Positions 16,650 through 25,648 are shown, numbered from the stretch's first letter. The stretch is DNA of 64,000 nucleotides from JBBQRS01 sp038214535 (GCA_038214535.1 JBBQRS010000007.1:12275-76274); one strand, 5' to 3'. Notes: a model not told the origin generated them from the sequence alone. Numbers and translations are program-made.

Positions 16650-17708
16650 GTGAGCTTACCCGTCAGTCCTGAACAACCCGCGGCGCGTGGCGGCTCGCGG
16701 CGGCGCGCAATATTACAGCGCACCCTTGAGATCGCCATCAGCCTGGGCTTTTTGGCGTTGGCCCTGCGCGGGATCAACCTGGCGACGCTGTGGCAGGGCA
16801 TCCGCACGGCGAACCTGGGATGGGTGCTGGCGTGTGTCGCGGCCACGGTGGCCCTGTTGTTTTTCAAGGCCTGGCGTTGGCAACTGCTGTTCTTACCCGA
16901 ATATCATCTGCGCTATAGTTCCGTCTTCACGGCAATGGCGGGCGGTTATCTGGCGAGCAACGTGCTGCCGGCGCGCATGGGCGAGTTGGTGCGCCTGGTG
17001 TTGTTGGTCAGCGATGAGCCGGTGAGCGCGGCGCGAACCCTCTCGACGATCGTCGTCGAACGAGTACTCGATGTTTTGTCGTTGCTGGTCGTGATGCTCG
17101 TCGTGCTGCCGTTCGTAGACTTGCCGCCGCTGATGATGCGCAGCCTGCAGGGGGTTGGCGTGGTGGCGCTGGTCGGCGCAGGCGTCCTTGTGCTGATGTC
17201 CTATCAGAAGGATCGCCTCATGCGGTGGGCGCACGCCATACTCGGCAAAATTTCTTTTCTGGATCGCCCGGCCATTTACTCGGCTATCGAGAACCTGATT
17301 GACGGTTTTGCGGCGCTGCGTGGCCGGTTTGGCCTGCTTCAGATGGCGCTATCGCTGATCGCCTGGGGCGGCGTGATCTTGATGGGCTGGACGGCCGCGA
17401 AAGCGGTCAGTCTCGATTCGCCGTTTACGGCGATTGTCATGGCCGTGGTCATCACCACGTTGGGGATGCTGGTGCCGTCATCGCCGGGCTACATCGGCGT
17501 GTTCGAGTATCTGACGACGGTCGCCCTGGCGCCGTTTGGCGTGCCGAAGGAAGTGGCGCTGACTTTCGCCATCGTGTGGCATGGCATCAACTATCTCACG
17601 TTGTGCGTGGTTGGGCTGATCGCTCTTTGGATTCACGGCACGTCGTTGGGGCAGGCCGTCAATCGGTTCCGCACACGTGACTTGGCGGTGGGCCAGCCGG
17701 TGGATTGA
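16650..17708 (+). CDS. Flippase-like / lysylphosphatidylglycerol synthase TM-region (UPF0104) protein
   Basis: A 352-residue membrane protein with about eight hydrophobic segments. Diagnostic stretches of the UPF0104/AglD-like family are present: KAWRWQLLF, GGYLASNVLPARMGELVRL, STIVVERVLDVLSLL, and near the end LGMLVPSSPGYIGVFEYLT. It lacks the C-terminal lysyltransferase domain of MprF, so it is not a full LPG synthase. Family members are proposed to move lipid-linked sugars or are associated with glycan assembly, which fits the glycosyltransferases that follow. The start is GTG 16650. The next gene (DUF2905) begins 9 bases downstream, so it heads an operon. Confidence 0.85.
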   Translation: MSLPVSPEQPAARGGSRRRAILQRTLEIAISLGFLALALRGINLATLWQGIRTANLGWVLACVAATVALLFFKAWRWQLLFLPEYHLRYSSVFTAMAGGYLASNVLPARMGELVRLVLLVSDEPVSAARTLSTIVVERVLDVLSLLVVMLVVLPFVDLPPLMMRSLQGVGVVALVGAGVLVLMSYQKDRLMRWAHAILGKISFLDRPAIYSAIENLIDGFAALRGRFGLLQMALSLIAWGGVILMGWTAAKAVSLDSPFTAIVMAVVITTLGMLVPSSPGYIGVFEYLTTVALAPFGVPKEVALTFAIVWHGINYLTLCVVGLIALWIHGTSLGQAVNRFRTRDLAVGQPVD

Positions 17709-17717
17709 GGAGTTCGC

Positions 17718-17942
17718 ATGTACGGATCCATGGGCCGGCTGTTGATCGGCCTTGGGGGCGCGCTGGTCCTTGTCGGCCTCCTGTTCCTGCTCCTCGAGAA
17801 GCTGCCGGGGTTCAGACAGCTCCCCGGAAATATCATCATCCAACGGGAGAATTTCACCCTGTTCATGCCGCTGGGGGCGATGATTCTCCTCAGCCTATTG
17901 CTGACGGTCATTCTTAACATCGTGGTTAGATTGCGACGGTAA
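17718..17942 (+). CDS. DUF2905 small membrane protein
   Basis: A 74-residue protein with two hydrophobic helices (GRLLIGLGGALVLVGLLFLL and LFMPLGAMILLSLLLTVILN) flanking LPGNIIIQRENFT, the short conserved loop of DUF2905. The function of the family is unknown. It sits 9 bases after the flippase-like gene and 5 bases before the epimerase, so it is translated from the same transcript. Its length equals the family norm. Confidence 0.88.
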   Translation: MYGSMGRLLIGLGGALVLVGLLFLLLEKLPGFRQLPGNIIIQRENFTLFMPLGAMILLSLLLTVILNIVVRLRR

Positions 17943-17947
17943 GTTCT

Positions 17948-18973
17948 ATGCGAATTCTCATCACCGGCGGGGCCGGCTTCATCGGCAGTAATCTGACGAA
18001 GGCGTCCATCGAAGCCGGACACCGCGTCACCGTTCTGGATAACCTCTCTCGGCGCGGCAGCGAGGCCAACCTGAAGTGGTTGCGCGACACGTTCGGCGTG
18101 GACGGGTTCGGGTTCATCCAGGCGGACATCCGCGATGCCGACGCGATGCGTGTGGCGGTCGTGGGTGCAGAGGCCGTTTATCACCTTGCCTCTCAGACCG
18201 CGGTCACAACGTCGGTCGCAGACCCGCGGCACGATTTCGAAGTCAACGCGCTGGGCGCGTTCAACGTCCTCGAGGCGGTGCGCGCGAGCGCGCCGGAGGC
18301 CGTCCTCATTTACTCCTCTACCAACAAAGTCTACGGAGGGATGGAAGACGCGCGGGCCGTTGAGACCGAGACACGCTATTTATTACCCGACTACCCGCTG
18401 GGCGTCTCCGAGGAGCGCGGCCTGGATTTCCATTCGCCCTATGGCTGCTCGAAGGGCGCGGCCGACCAGTACGTGCGAGACTACGCGCGTATTTACGGAT
18501 TGCGCACCGTCGTATTCCGGCAGAGTTGCATCTACGGGCAGCGTCAGATGGGCGTCGAGGATCAGGGCTGGGTCGCCTGGTTCGTGATTGCGGCCGTGAC
18601 GGGCAAGCCGATCAGCATTTATGGCAACGGCAAACAGGTACGCGACCTGCTCCACGTGGACGATCTTGTGCGCGCCTTCCAGATCGCGACGGACCGGATT
18701 GATGTCGCGGCGGGGCAGGTTTACAATTTGGGCGGTGGGCCAGGTAACACGCTCTCCGTGTGGTGCGACTTCGGCCCGCTCCTGAATGAACTGGTCGGGC
18801 GCGAGATCGAGCCGGCGCGGTTCAGCGATTGGCGGCCCGGCGATCAACCGGTGTTCGTCGCTGACGTGCGCAAGGCCGCGCGCGAACTCGGCTGGACGCC
18901 ACAGGTCAGCATTCGCGAGGGCATCGGGCGGCTGATCGAGTGGGTGCGCGCCAACCGCGAATTATTCGAGTGA
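17948..18973 (+). CDS. CDP-paratose 2-epimerase-like SDR nucleotide-sugar epimerase
   Basis: A 341-residue extended SDR enzyme. It has the NAD-binding TGGAGFIGSN at about 7-16, the catalytic SSTNKVYG / SPYGCSKGAADQYV region with Tyr-x-x-x-Lys, and the stretch VVFRQSCIYGQRQMGVEDQG, which is characteristic of CDP-paratose (tyvelose) 2-epimerases more than of UDP-galactose 4-epimerases. The known reaction is CDP-paratose to CDP-tyvelose, giving a 3,6-dideoxyhexose for surface polysaccharides. No CDP-glucose 4,6-dehydratase is visible in the window, so the actual substrate is uncertain. The following GT4 gene overlaps its stop by 4 bases. Confidence 0.82.
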   Translation: MRILITGGAGFIGSNLTKASIEAGHRVTVLDNLSRRGSEANLKWLRDTFGVDGFGFIQADIRDADAMRVAVVGAEAVYHLASQTAVTTSVADPRHDFEVNALGAFNVLEAVRASAPEAVLIYSSTNKVYGGMEDARAVETETRYLLPDYPLGVSEERGLDFHSPYGCSKGAADQYVRDYARIYGLRTVVFRQSCIYGQRQMGVEDQGWVAWFVIAAVTGKPISIYGNGKQVRDLLHVDDLVRAFQIATDRIDVAAGQVYNLGGGPGNTLSVWCDFGPLLNELVGREIEPARFSDWRPGDQPVFVADVRKAARELGWTPQVSIREGIGRLIEWVRANRELFE

Positions 18974-20142
18974 AAATCCTTTTCATCCTCACCTACTACC
19001 GTCCCCACGTCAGCGGCCTGACGATCTACGTCGAACGGCTCGCGCGGTCGTTGGCCGAGCGCGGCCATCAGGTCACGGTGCTGACGTCGCAATACATGGA
19101 CTCGCTCCCCGCCGAAGAGATGATGGACGGCGTGCGCGTAGTGCGCGTGCCGGTGCTGTTCCGCTTCAACAAGGGCGTCGTCATGCCGTCGTTCGCCGCC
19201 GTCGCCACGCGCGAGATCCGCGCGCATGACGTGGTGAGCATCCACCTCCCGCAGGTGGAGGGCGCGTTGGCGACCTGGCTGGCGCGCCGGGCCGGGCGGC
19301 GTCCCATCCTTACCTATCACTGCGACCTCCAGATGCCGCCGGTGTGGTACGGGCGCATCGTGGACAGGCTGACTTACTGGGATAATCTGATCGCCGGGCG
19401 CGAAGCCGAGACCATCGTCGCATATACGGAAGATTTCGCCTCACACTCGCCGTTCCTGTCGCGCTTCCTGGCGGAAGGCAAGGTGCGGGTGATCCTGCCG
19501 CCGGTTGCCATCCCCGAACCCCGGCCCGCCGAAGTGGCCGCGCTGCGTGAGCGCATCGGGTTGACCGACGAACGCGTGATCGGGTTCGCCGCCCGGTTTG
19601 CCTATGAGAAGGGTGCAGGCTATCTCATCAACGCCATCCCCCGGATTCTCGAAGAGATCCCCAACGTGCGCCTGGTCTTCGCCGGGCCATACAAAGGCGT
19701 GATCGGTGAGACCATCTGGGATGACTTGCAGCCGTTGATCCGGCAATACGAGCCATATCTGACCTTTCTGGGCACGCTCAACCCCGCGGAAATGGCCGAC
19801 TTTTACGCCCTGTGCGACGTGGTGACTGTGGCGTCTATCAACAACACCGAGTCGTTCGGGCTGGTGCAGGTCGAGGCGTTCATGTGCGGCACGCCCGTGG
19901 TGGCGACCGACCTGCCGGGCGTGCGCCAACCCGTGCGTATGACGGGGATGGGCGAGATCGTGCCGATTGCCGACGCGGATGGGTTGGCCGACGGGATCAT
20001 CAAGGTGCTGAAGCATCGCGACGCCTACATGCGTCCGCGCGATGAGATCATGCAACGCTTTGCGCTGGAGCGCACCGTGGATGCCTACGAATCGCTCTTC
20101 GCGTCTCTGGCCGTGCGCGAGAGCGAGGCGGTGCGCGCATGA
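18970..20142 (+). CDS. Glycosyltransferase family 4
   Basis: A 390-residue GT-B fold retaining glycosyltransferase. N-terminal lobe: KILFILTYYRPHVSGLTIYV with the acceptor-side glycine-rich turn. C-terminal lobe: FAARFAYEKGAGYLI, RLVFAGP and the donor-binding ESFGLVQVEAFMCGTPVVAT with the E-x7-E spacing. I chose GTG 18970 rather than an upstream in-frame codon because it overlaps the previous stop (GTGA) and begins exactly at the conserved KILFI strand. It is translationally coupled to the epimerase before and the methyltransferase after (ATGA at 20139). The donor sugar is unknown; the neighbouring epimerase suggests a deoxyhexose. Confidence 0.9.
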   Translation: MKILFILTYYRPHVSGLTIYVERLARSLAERGHQVTVLTSQYMDSLPAEEMMDGVRVVRVPVLFRFNKGVVMPSFAAVATREIRAHDVVSIHLPQVEGALATWLARRAGRRPILTYHCDLQMPPVWYGRIVDRLTYWDNLIAGREAETIVAYTEDFASHSPFLSRFLAEGKVRVILPPVAIPEPRPAEVAALRERIGLTDERVIGFAARFAYEKGAGYLINAIPRILEEIPNVRLVFAGPYKGVIGETIWDDLQPLIRQYEPYLTFLGTLNPAEMADFYALCDVVTVASINNTESFGLVQVEAFMCGTPVVATDLPGVRQPVRMTGMGEIVPIADADGLADGIIKVLKHRDAYMRPRDEIMQRFALERTVDAYESLFASLAVRESEAVRA

Positions 20143-20918
20143 GCGACTATCTCTCGCGCCAGCTCGAGGACATGGCGCCGCATCGGGCAATCCTGCGCGC
20201 GGTCGAATGCCGCTTCATGAACCGTGTGCCACTCGTAGCGCCGGTGCTCGATATCGGGTGCGGCGACGGGCATTTCGCCTCGATTGCTTACGACCAGTTG
20301 CCGATTGACGTGGGCATTGACGTGATGACCCGCGACCTGCCGGAGGCAGCGAGCCGGGAAGGCATCTACCGGCAGGTGATGTACGCCAGCGCCACCGATC
20401 TACCGTTTCCGGACGCGTCGTTCAACACGGTCATCAGCAATTGTGTGATCGAGCATATCCCCGACAACGCCGCCGTGCTGCGCGAGATCGCGCGCGTGCT
20501 GCAGCGGGGCGGCGTCTTCGCGACCACGCTGCCGAGCGAGCATTACCCCGAATACCTGCTGGGCGCAACCGCGTTCCGCAAGGTCGGCTTGCGCGGGCTG
20601 GGCGAAGCGTATGGCCGTTTCTTCAACACCATCTCCCACCATTACCACGTTTACACCCCGGAGGTCTGGCGGGAACGACTCGCCGCCGCCGGGTTCGAGG
20701 TCGAGGAGCAGACCTACTACTTCTCGCCCGCGGCGCACCGGCGCTTCGATCTGAGTCACTATTTGGGCGTGCCGCAACTGATCACCAAGCGGCTCTTTGG
20801 GCGCTGGGTGCTCTTCAAGTGGCAGTCAGACATGTACGAGCGCTGGCTCAGGCCCTATTACGAGGAGCCGTTGCCCGAAGCCGGGGCCTATCAATTCGTG
20901 CAGTGTCGGAAGGTTTAG
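20139..20918 (+). CDS. Class I SAM-dependent methyltransferase
   Basis: A 259-residue protein with the methyltransferase-11/UbiE-type motif I VLDIGCGDGHFASIA (about 30-44), motif II region ATDLPFPDASFNTVISNCVIEHI, and post-II LREIARVLQRGGVFATTLPS. The C-terminal part is rich in aromatic and basic residues. It overlaps the GT4 stop by ATGA and is followed after 20 bases by the GT39-like gene. In this context it probably methylates a sugar or lipid-linked intermediate, but the substrate cannot be read from sequence. Confidence 0.88.
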   Translation: MSDYLSRQLEDMAPHRAILRAVECRFMNRVPLVAPVLDIGCGDGHFASIAYDQLPIDVGIDVMTRDLPEAASREGIYRQVMYASATDLPFPDASFNTVISNCVIEHIPDNAAVLREIARVLQRGGVFATTLPSEHYPEYLLGATAFRKVGLRGLGEAYGRFFNTISHHYHVYTPEVWRERLAAAGFEVEEQTYYFSPAAHRRFDLSHYLGVPQLITKRLFGRWVLFKWQSDMYERWLRPYYEEPLPEAGAYQFVQCRKV

Positions 20919-20938
20919 TACCCCGTCAAGGCTGGTAC

Positions 20939-23065
20939 ATGGCGATCTCCCCCGTCAACTCGATCAAGATGTATATCGGTCGGAAGGGCGCCGGCGACCA
21001 ACGCGCAGTTCCCGCAGGGGCGAAAGGCGCGCCGCGATTGGAGTGGCTCCTCTTCGGGTTGGCGTTGCTGGTGTACGCCTTCACCCGCCTCTATGCGCTC
21101 GAACGCTTCCCCATCTACTTCTTTGCAGACGAGGCCACGCACGCCGTCCTCGCCGCCGACTTGCTGCAAAACGGCTTCCGCGATGCCCACGGCCACCTCT
21201 TTCCGCTTTATTTCGAGGCTGCCGGCCTGCGCTGGACGCCGTTGCTCTCGGTCTACGTCCACGTGCTGCCGGTCGCCCTCTTCGGCAAGAGCATCGCCGT
21301 GACCCGCGCGACCGCGGCGCTGGTGACGCTGGTGGGCGTCGCTGCGGTGGCGCTGACGGCCAGGCTGATCTTCCGTTGTCGCTATTGGTGGACGGCGGTG
21401 CTCTTCCTGGCGGTGGCCCCAAACTGGTTATTACACTCGCGCACCGGCTTCGAGACCGTGATGATGGCGTCGTTCTACGCCCTCTTTCTGCTCTTCTACC
21501 TGCTCTACCGGACGCGTGCGCCAGCCTATCTCTATCCTGCGGTCGTCTTCGGCGCGGCGACGTTCTACACCTACTCCAACGGGCAGATGGTGATGGCCGC
21601 GACTGCGTTTCTCCTGCTGCTCAGCGATCTGCCGTATCACCTGCGGCACTGGAAAACCGTGCTGATCGCGCTGGGGCTGGTGGCGGTGCTGGCGCTGCCC
21701 ATCGTGCGCTTTCGCCTGACGCAGCCCGATTCGCTCTCGCAGCACCTCCGCGCCATAGATTCTTACTGGTTCAAGGATATGCCGCTTGCTGAGAAGCTGC
21801 GTCAGTTCGCCCGCACCTACGCATATGGTCTCAGCCCGCAATACTGGTTCACGCCCAACGCGCACGATCTCGCCCGACATCGGTTTGGGCAGTTGGGGCA
21901 TCTGAGCATCGTTGTGCTGCCGTTCTTCCTGGTCGGGTTGGGGGTCAGCCTTGCCCGCATCCGCCAGGCGACCTATCGGGTCGTGTTGCTCTGCGCGCTG
22001 GCCGCGCCGGCCGGGGCGGCGCTGGTCGACGTGACGATCACGCGGGTGATGGCCTTCAACGTGCCCGCCGCGTTGTTCTGCACGCTAGGGTTGGAAGCCG
22101 TCATGCGTTTCCTGGCAAAGCGCATCCCCGCCCCGCGGCGCGCGATGCAGACCGCTGCGCCGGTTGCGGTGTTCGCCGTCATGTCGCTGGCGAGCCTGCT
22201 GCTGTTGCGCTACGCGCTGGTGGGGGGGCCGCGCTGGTTCAGCGATTACGGCCTCTATGGGATGCAGTACGGCGCGCGACAGCTTTTCGAGGAAGCGATC
22301 CCGGAATATCTGGCGCAGGACCCCGACACGCAGATCATGGTGAGTTCGACGTGGGCCAACGGCGCCGACACCTTCATCCGCTTCTTCATCCCGAAGGCGT
22401 TGCAGAGCCGGGTGCAGATGCTCAACATAGATCACTACATGGACGCCCGCCGGACGCTGGATGACCATATCCTGCTGGTGATGACGCCTTCGGAGTATGA
22501 GGAGGCGCTGGCAAGCCCGAAGTTCAAGACGGTGGACGTGGATCGGATCATCCGGTATCCCGACGGCAAGCCCGGTTTTTACTTTGCCCGCCTGACCTAC
22601 GCCGATGATCTGGATGAACTATTGGCTGCGGAGCGCACCGAGCGCAGCCGGCCCGTCACGGATCAGGCGATGATTAACGGCGTCCCGGCTCAAATCACCC
22701 ATTCATTGCTCGAAGCGGGGCAGGTGAGCGACCTGTTCGACGCCGACCCCTTCACGCTGGTGCGCGGGCTGGAAGCGAACCCGATCGTCTTTGATATCAC
22801 CTTTGCGGAGCCGCGACCGGTCGAGACGCTGACCGCGACCTTCGGCAGCATGGATTTTGCCCTGACCGTGAGCGCCTATGCGCCCGGCGCAACCGAGCCG
22901 GTGGTCTATGCGCGCGAATATCGTGATATGCCGCCTGACCCGACCGTCGAGATTGTGTTCGACCGTGGGCCGGAACTCGTGGAGTGGGTGGTGATCGAGG
23001 CGTTGCACCTGACCGCGGGGCCGGAGGCCAAGATCCACGTGCGCGATCTGGTGTTTACGCCATGA
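20939..23065 (+). CDS. GT39/ArnT-like multi-spanning glycosyltransferase
   Basis: A 708-residue membrane protein with about 10-12 hydrophobic helices in the first 420 residues and a soluble C-terminal beta-rich domain. The first outer loop has the GT-C acidic motif YFFADEATHAVLAADLL, typical of PMT/ArnT enzymes that use polyprenyl-phosphate sugars outside the membrane. The frame extends upstream to 20441 but that part is antiphase to the methyltransferase gene, so I start at ATG 20939, 20 bases after its stop. The C-terminal domain (about 500-708, ending at VHVRDLVFTP) carries no motif I recognise. The next gene overlaps by ATGA. Confidence 0.82.
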   Translation: MAISPVNSIKMYIGRKGAGDQRAVPAGAKGAPRLEWLLFGLALLVYAFTRLYALERFPIYFFADEATHAVLAADLLQNGFRDAHGHLFPLYFEAAGLRWTPLLSVYVHVLPVALFGKSIAVTRATAALVTLVGVAAVALTARLIFRCRYWWTAVLFLAVAPNWLLHSRTGFETVMMASFYALFLLFYLLYRTRAPAYLYPAVVFGAATFYTYSNGQMVMAATAFLLLLSDLPYHLRHWKTVLIALGLVAVLALPIVRFRLTQPDSLSQHLRAIDSYWFKDMPLAEKLRQFARTYAYGLSPQYWFTPNAHDLARHRFGQLGHLSIVVLPFFLVGLGVSLARIRQATYRVVLLCALAAPAGAALVDVTITRVMAFNVPAALFCTLGLEAVMRFLAKRIPAPRRAMQTAAPVAVFAVMSLASLLLLRYALVGGPRWFSDYGLYGMQYGARQLFEEAIPEYLAQDPDTQIMVSSTWANGADTFIRFFIPKALQSRVQMLNIDHYMDARRTLDDHILLVMTPSEYEEALASPKFKTVDVDRIIRYPDGKPGFYFARLTYADDLDELLAAERTERSRPVTDQAMINGVPAQITHSLLEAGQVSDLFDADPFTLVRGLEANPIVFDITFAEPRPVETLTATFGSMDFALTVSAYAPGATEPVVYAREYRDMPPDPTVEIVFDRGPELVEWVVIEALHLTAGPEAKIHVRDLVFTP

Positions 23066-23640
23066 TTGCCGCCGATGTGCGGATTCACCCGACCGCCGAG
23101 GTCTCGCCGGATGCGACGGTCGGCGCGGGGACGCGCATCTGGCATCAGGCGCAGGTGCGTGAGGGCGCCGTGATTGGCCGCAATTGCATCCTGGGCAAGG
23201 GCGTCTATGTTGACTTGGACGTCCGCATTGGCGACAATGTCAAGATACAGAATTATGCCCTGGTGTATCACGGCGTCCGCATCGAGGATGGCGTCTTCAT
23301 CGGCCCGCAGGTCTGCCTCAGCAACGACCGTTATCCGCGCGCCGTCACGTCTGACGGTCGCCTGAAGACGGACGAGGATTGGGAGGTCGGGGAAATCGTG
23401 GTGCGCGCCGGGGCCTCGATTGGCGCAGGGGCGATCCTGCTGCCCGACATCGAGATCGGCCGCTTTGCCATGATCGGCGCGGGCGCAGTGGTCACCCGCT
23501 CGGTTCCCGATCACGGGTTGGCGCTCGGCGCGCCGGCGCGACTGGTGGGGTGGGCCTGTCGCTGCGGCAGGCCGCTCGAAGCCGATGGCGATCATTGGCG
23601 TTGCCGCGCGTGCGATTGGGTCTTCTCGCCGCGCCCGTAG
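23062..23640 (+). CDS. WbpD/WlbB-like hexapeptide N-acetyltransferase with Cys-rich tail
   Basis: A 192-residue left-handed beta-helix acetyltransferase: repeated hexapeptides such as VREGAVIGRNCILGKGVYVD, KIQNYALVYHGVRIEDGVFI, then ASIGAGAILLPDIEIGRFAMI. The beginning (IHPTAEVSPDATVGAGTRIW) is typical of WbpD/WlbB, which acetylates UDP-3-amino-GlcNAc uronic acid at N3. The C-terminus carries CRCGRPL and WRCRACD, a four-cysteine zinc-ribbon-like tail found in some members. ATG 23062 overlaps the preceding stop. Its TAG stop is the first part of repeat A. Together with the next gene it covers two of the three steps of UDP-diNAc-uronate synthesis; the aminotransferase is not here. Confidence 0.85.
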   Translation: MIAADVRIHPTAEVSPDATVGAGTRIWHQAQVREGAVIGRNCILGKGVYVDLDVRIGDNVKIQNYALVYHGVRIEDGVFIGPQVCLSNDRYPRAVTSDGRLKTDEDWEVGEIVVRAGASIGAGAILLPDIEIGRFAMIGAGAVVTRSVPDHGLALGAPARLVGWACRCGRPLEADGDHWRCRACDWVFSPRP

Positions 23641-23688
23641 TATAGCCTCTCGTGGGCGTCGCGCGACGGGTACAAGGCCCTACACTAC
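23637..23688. repeat. Palindromic repeat A, copy 1 (degenerate)
   Basis: Begins GTAGTATAGCC and ends GGCCCTACACTAC with a GCGCG centre. The acetyltransferase TAG stop (23638-23640) lies inside the left tip. Related to 25564-25612 and the perfect copy at 42755-42809. Confidence 0.8.
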
Positions 23689-23705
23689 CAGGTGGTGAAG
23701 CAAAA

Positions 23706-24743
23706 ATGTTGAAAGCTGCGGTGATCGGCGTCGGTTCTATCGGGCGACACCACGTTCGGGTCTATTCGCAATTGCCCGACGTGGAGCTGGTCGCGGTCGC
23801 CGACGCGGACGCCGTGCGGCGCGAGGCCATCACGCGCCAGTTCCGCGTTCCCGCCTATGAGAGCGCCGACGCGATGCTGGAGCAGGCGCGGCCCGATCTG
23901 GTCTCCGTGGCCGTGCCGACCGCCGCGCATCTCGAAGTCGCGTGCAAAGCGCTCGATGCGGGCGCGCACGTCCTGGTTGAGAAGCCGATGGCGGCGACCT
24001 ACGATGAGGCGCGCCGGCTGATCGCGCACGCGCAGGCGGCGGGGCGCGTGCTCACCGTAGGGCACATCGAGCGGTTCAACCCCGCCATCGTCGAGCTTCA
24101 GCCGCGGCTGGCGGGCGGCGAGATCGGGCAGATTTTCCAGGTGCACGCGCGGCGACTGTCACCGTTTCCGGCATACATCCATGATGTTGGCGTCGTGTTC
24201 GACCTGGCGACGCATGAACTGGACATCATGCACCGGCTGGTCGGCAGCCCGGTCGCGCACGTCGCGGCTGAGGTGGAGCGCAACGTCCATGCGACGCACG
24301 AGGACCTGCTCTCCGCGATGTTGCGCTTCGAGAACGGCGCGCTCGGTGTGCTGGATATCAACTGGCTCAGCCCGGTGAAAGTGCGCGAGCTGCGCATTAC
24401 CGGCGAACGGGGCATGTTCGTGGTAGACTATATCGCCCAGGACCTCTTCTTTTACGAGAACCGAATTGCGCCCAGCCGGTGGGACGCGATGGCGCTCTTC
24501 CGCGGGGTGGAGGAGGGCAACGTCACCAAGTTGCGCGTCACGAAGGTGGAGCCGCTCGAAGCGGAGCTGCGGGCGTTCATTGCCGCGGCACGCGGCGACG
24601 GCGCGCCGTTGGTGTCGGGGCTGGACGGGTTGCGCGCCGTGGCGCTGGCGACGCTGCTGTTGGACGCGGGGAACGAGGGGTGTCGTCTGAACGTTACAGA
24701 GGAGATTGCCCGGCGCGGTTGGCATGAGTTGGCCGATGCCTGA
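23706..24743 (+). CDS. Gfo/Idh/MocA-family dehydrogenase, WbpB/WlbA-like
   Basis: A 345-residue NAD(P)-dependent oxidoreductase. The N-terminal Rossmann domain begins KAAVIGVGSIGRHHVRVY, with VSVAVPTAAH and the family EKPMA motif (HVLVEKPMA). The C-terminal sheet domain contains GHIERFNPAI and the active-site DVGVVFDLATHELDIMH, with Asp and His in the usual places. The pairing with a WbpD-like acetyltransferase suggests the UDP-GlcNAc-uronate 3-dehydrogenase role (WbpB/WlbA), but the family is broad. ATG 23706 lies 65 bases after the previous stop, a gap almost filled by repeat A. The C-terminus overlaps the first possible start of the next gene. Confidence 0.85.
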   Translation: MLKAAVIGVGSIGRHHVRVYSQLPDVELVAVADADAVRREAITRQFRVPAYESADAMLEQARPDLVSVAVPTAAHLEVACKALDAGAHVLVEKPMAATYDEARRLIAHAQAAGRVLTVGHIERFNPAIVELQPRLAGGEIGQIFQVHARRLSPFPAYIHDVGVVFDLATHELDIMHRLVGSPVAHVAAEVERNVHATHEDLLSAMLRFENGALGVLDINWLSPVKVRELRITGERGMFVVDYIAQDLFFYENRIAPSRWDAMALFRGVEEGNVTKLRVTKVEPLEAELRAFIAAARGDGAPLVSGLDGLRAVALATLLLDAGNEGCRLNVTEEIARRGWHELADA

Positions 24744-25566
24744 TGCTCTGTGTGTTGACGAGATGCTTCGGAGCCGCAGGCCTCCCTTTGGGGACCCCGT
24801 TCAGCATGACAACGTAAGGTCAAGTGATGGCAACCCCTGGTTGACGGTGCTGATGCCCGCCTACAACGAGGCGGCGGGTCTGGGCGGCGCTGTGGAGCAG
24901 GTGTTAGCCGCGCTCGATGCCTACGACATCTCCGCCGAATTGCTGATTGTGGATGATTGCAGCACGGACGGCACGCGGGAGGTGGCCGACGGCTTGCAGG
25001 CGCGCGATCCTGCGGTGCGCGTCGTGCATCACGCGGCGAATCAGGGGATCGGCGGGGGGATGCGCACCGGGATCGCAGAGGCGCGTGGCCGCTGGCTGAT
25101 CCTGATCCCGGCGGACCTGGCGCTCGATCTGGCGGAGTTGCGCCGGTACTTCGACGCCGCGCGTGATGCCGACGCGGTAGTAGGCATCCGGTCGGATCGG
25201 CGCGATTACAACCGGTTCCGGCGGCTGGTGTCGTGGACGAACATCCGCTTGATCCAGGCGCTTTTCGGGATGTCGCTGCGCCAGTTCAACTACATCAGCA
25301 TGTATCGGGTAGACTACCTGCGCCGCATTAACGTAGGTAGCTGGGGCAGCGCCTTCTTCTTCGCCGAGATCCTCATCCGGTTGCAGGCGATGGGCGCGCG
25401 ATTGAAGGAAGTAGACATAATCTATTTGCCGCGCGCCAGCGGGCAGGCGACCGGGGCCAACCTGCGCCTGATTGCGGTGACCGGGCGCGATATGTGGCGC
25501 TTCTGGTGGCATTGGAATATCCTGGGCGAGCGCAATCGTTTAGAATCATCTATCCGTAACCCTTAG
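24736..25566 (+). CDS. Glycosyltransferase family 2, dolichyl-phosphate-sugar synthase-like
   Basis: A GT-A fold enzyme with LTVLMPAYNEAAGLGGAV, LIVDDCSTDGT and the metal-binding region LILIPADLALDL, followed by FNYISMYRVDYL and a basic C-terminal part. It resembles polyprenyl-phosphate mannose/glucose synthases but has no C-terminal membrane helices. It would transfer a sugar onto polyprenyl phosphate, giving the donor needed by GT-C enzymes encoded on both sides. The start is uncertain: the conserved core begins at about 24841, and the upstream 100 bases contain repeat D read in frame. ATG 24736 (overlapping the previous stop) or ATG 24763 inside the repeat are candidates; TTG 24841 is also possible. 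The TAG stop lies in the tip of repeat A. Confidence 0.85.
   Translation: MPDALCVDEMLRSRRPPFGDPVQHDNVRSSDGNPWLTVLMPAYNEAAGLGGAVEQVLAALDAYDISAELLIVDDCSTDGTREVADGLQARDPAVRVVHHAANQGIGGGMRTGIAEARGRWLILIPADLALDLAELRRYFDAARDADAVVGIRSDRRDYNRFRRLVSWTNIRLIQALFGMSLRQFNYISMYRVDYLRRINVGSWGSAFFFAEILIRLQAMGARLKEVDIIYLPRASGQATGANLRLIAVTGRDMWRFWWHWNILGERNRLESSIRNP
24760..24810. repeat. Dispersed repeat D, copy 1
   Basis: GAGATGCTTC at one end and TTCAGCATGAC at the other with a divergent centre. It lies in the 5' end of the GT2 reading frame and supplies an in-frame ATG. Copy 2 at 45746-45773. Confidence 0.7.
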
Positions 25567-25612
25567 TTTAGCCCCTTGTGGGCGTACGCGACGGGCACAA
25601 GGCCCTATGCTA
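25564..25612. repeat. Palindromic repeat A, copy 2 (degenerate)
   Basis: 22-base arms around ACGCG, 16 of 22 matching, containing TTAGCCCCTTGTGGGCG. Its first three bases are the TAG stop of the GT2 gene. Confidence 0.8.
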
Positions 25613-25648
25613 CACCAGTCACCCGTCCAATAAGCAACGCAATTCGCT

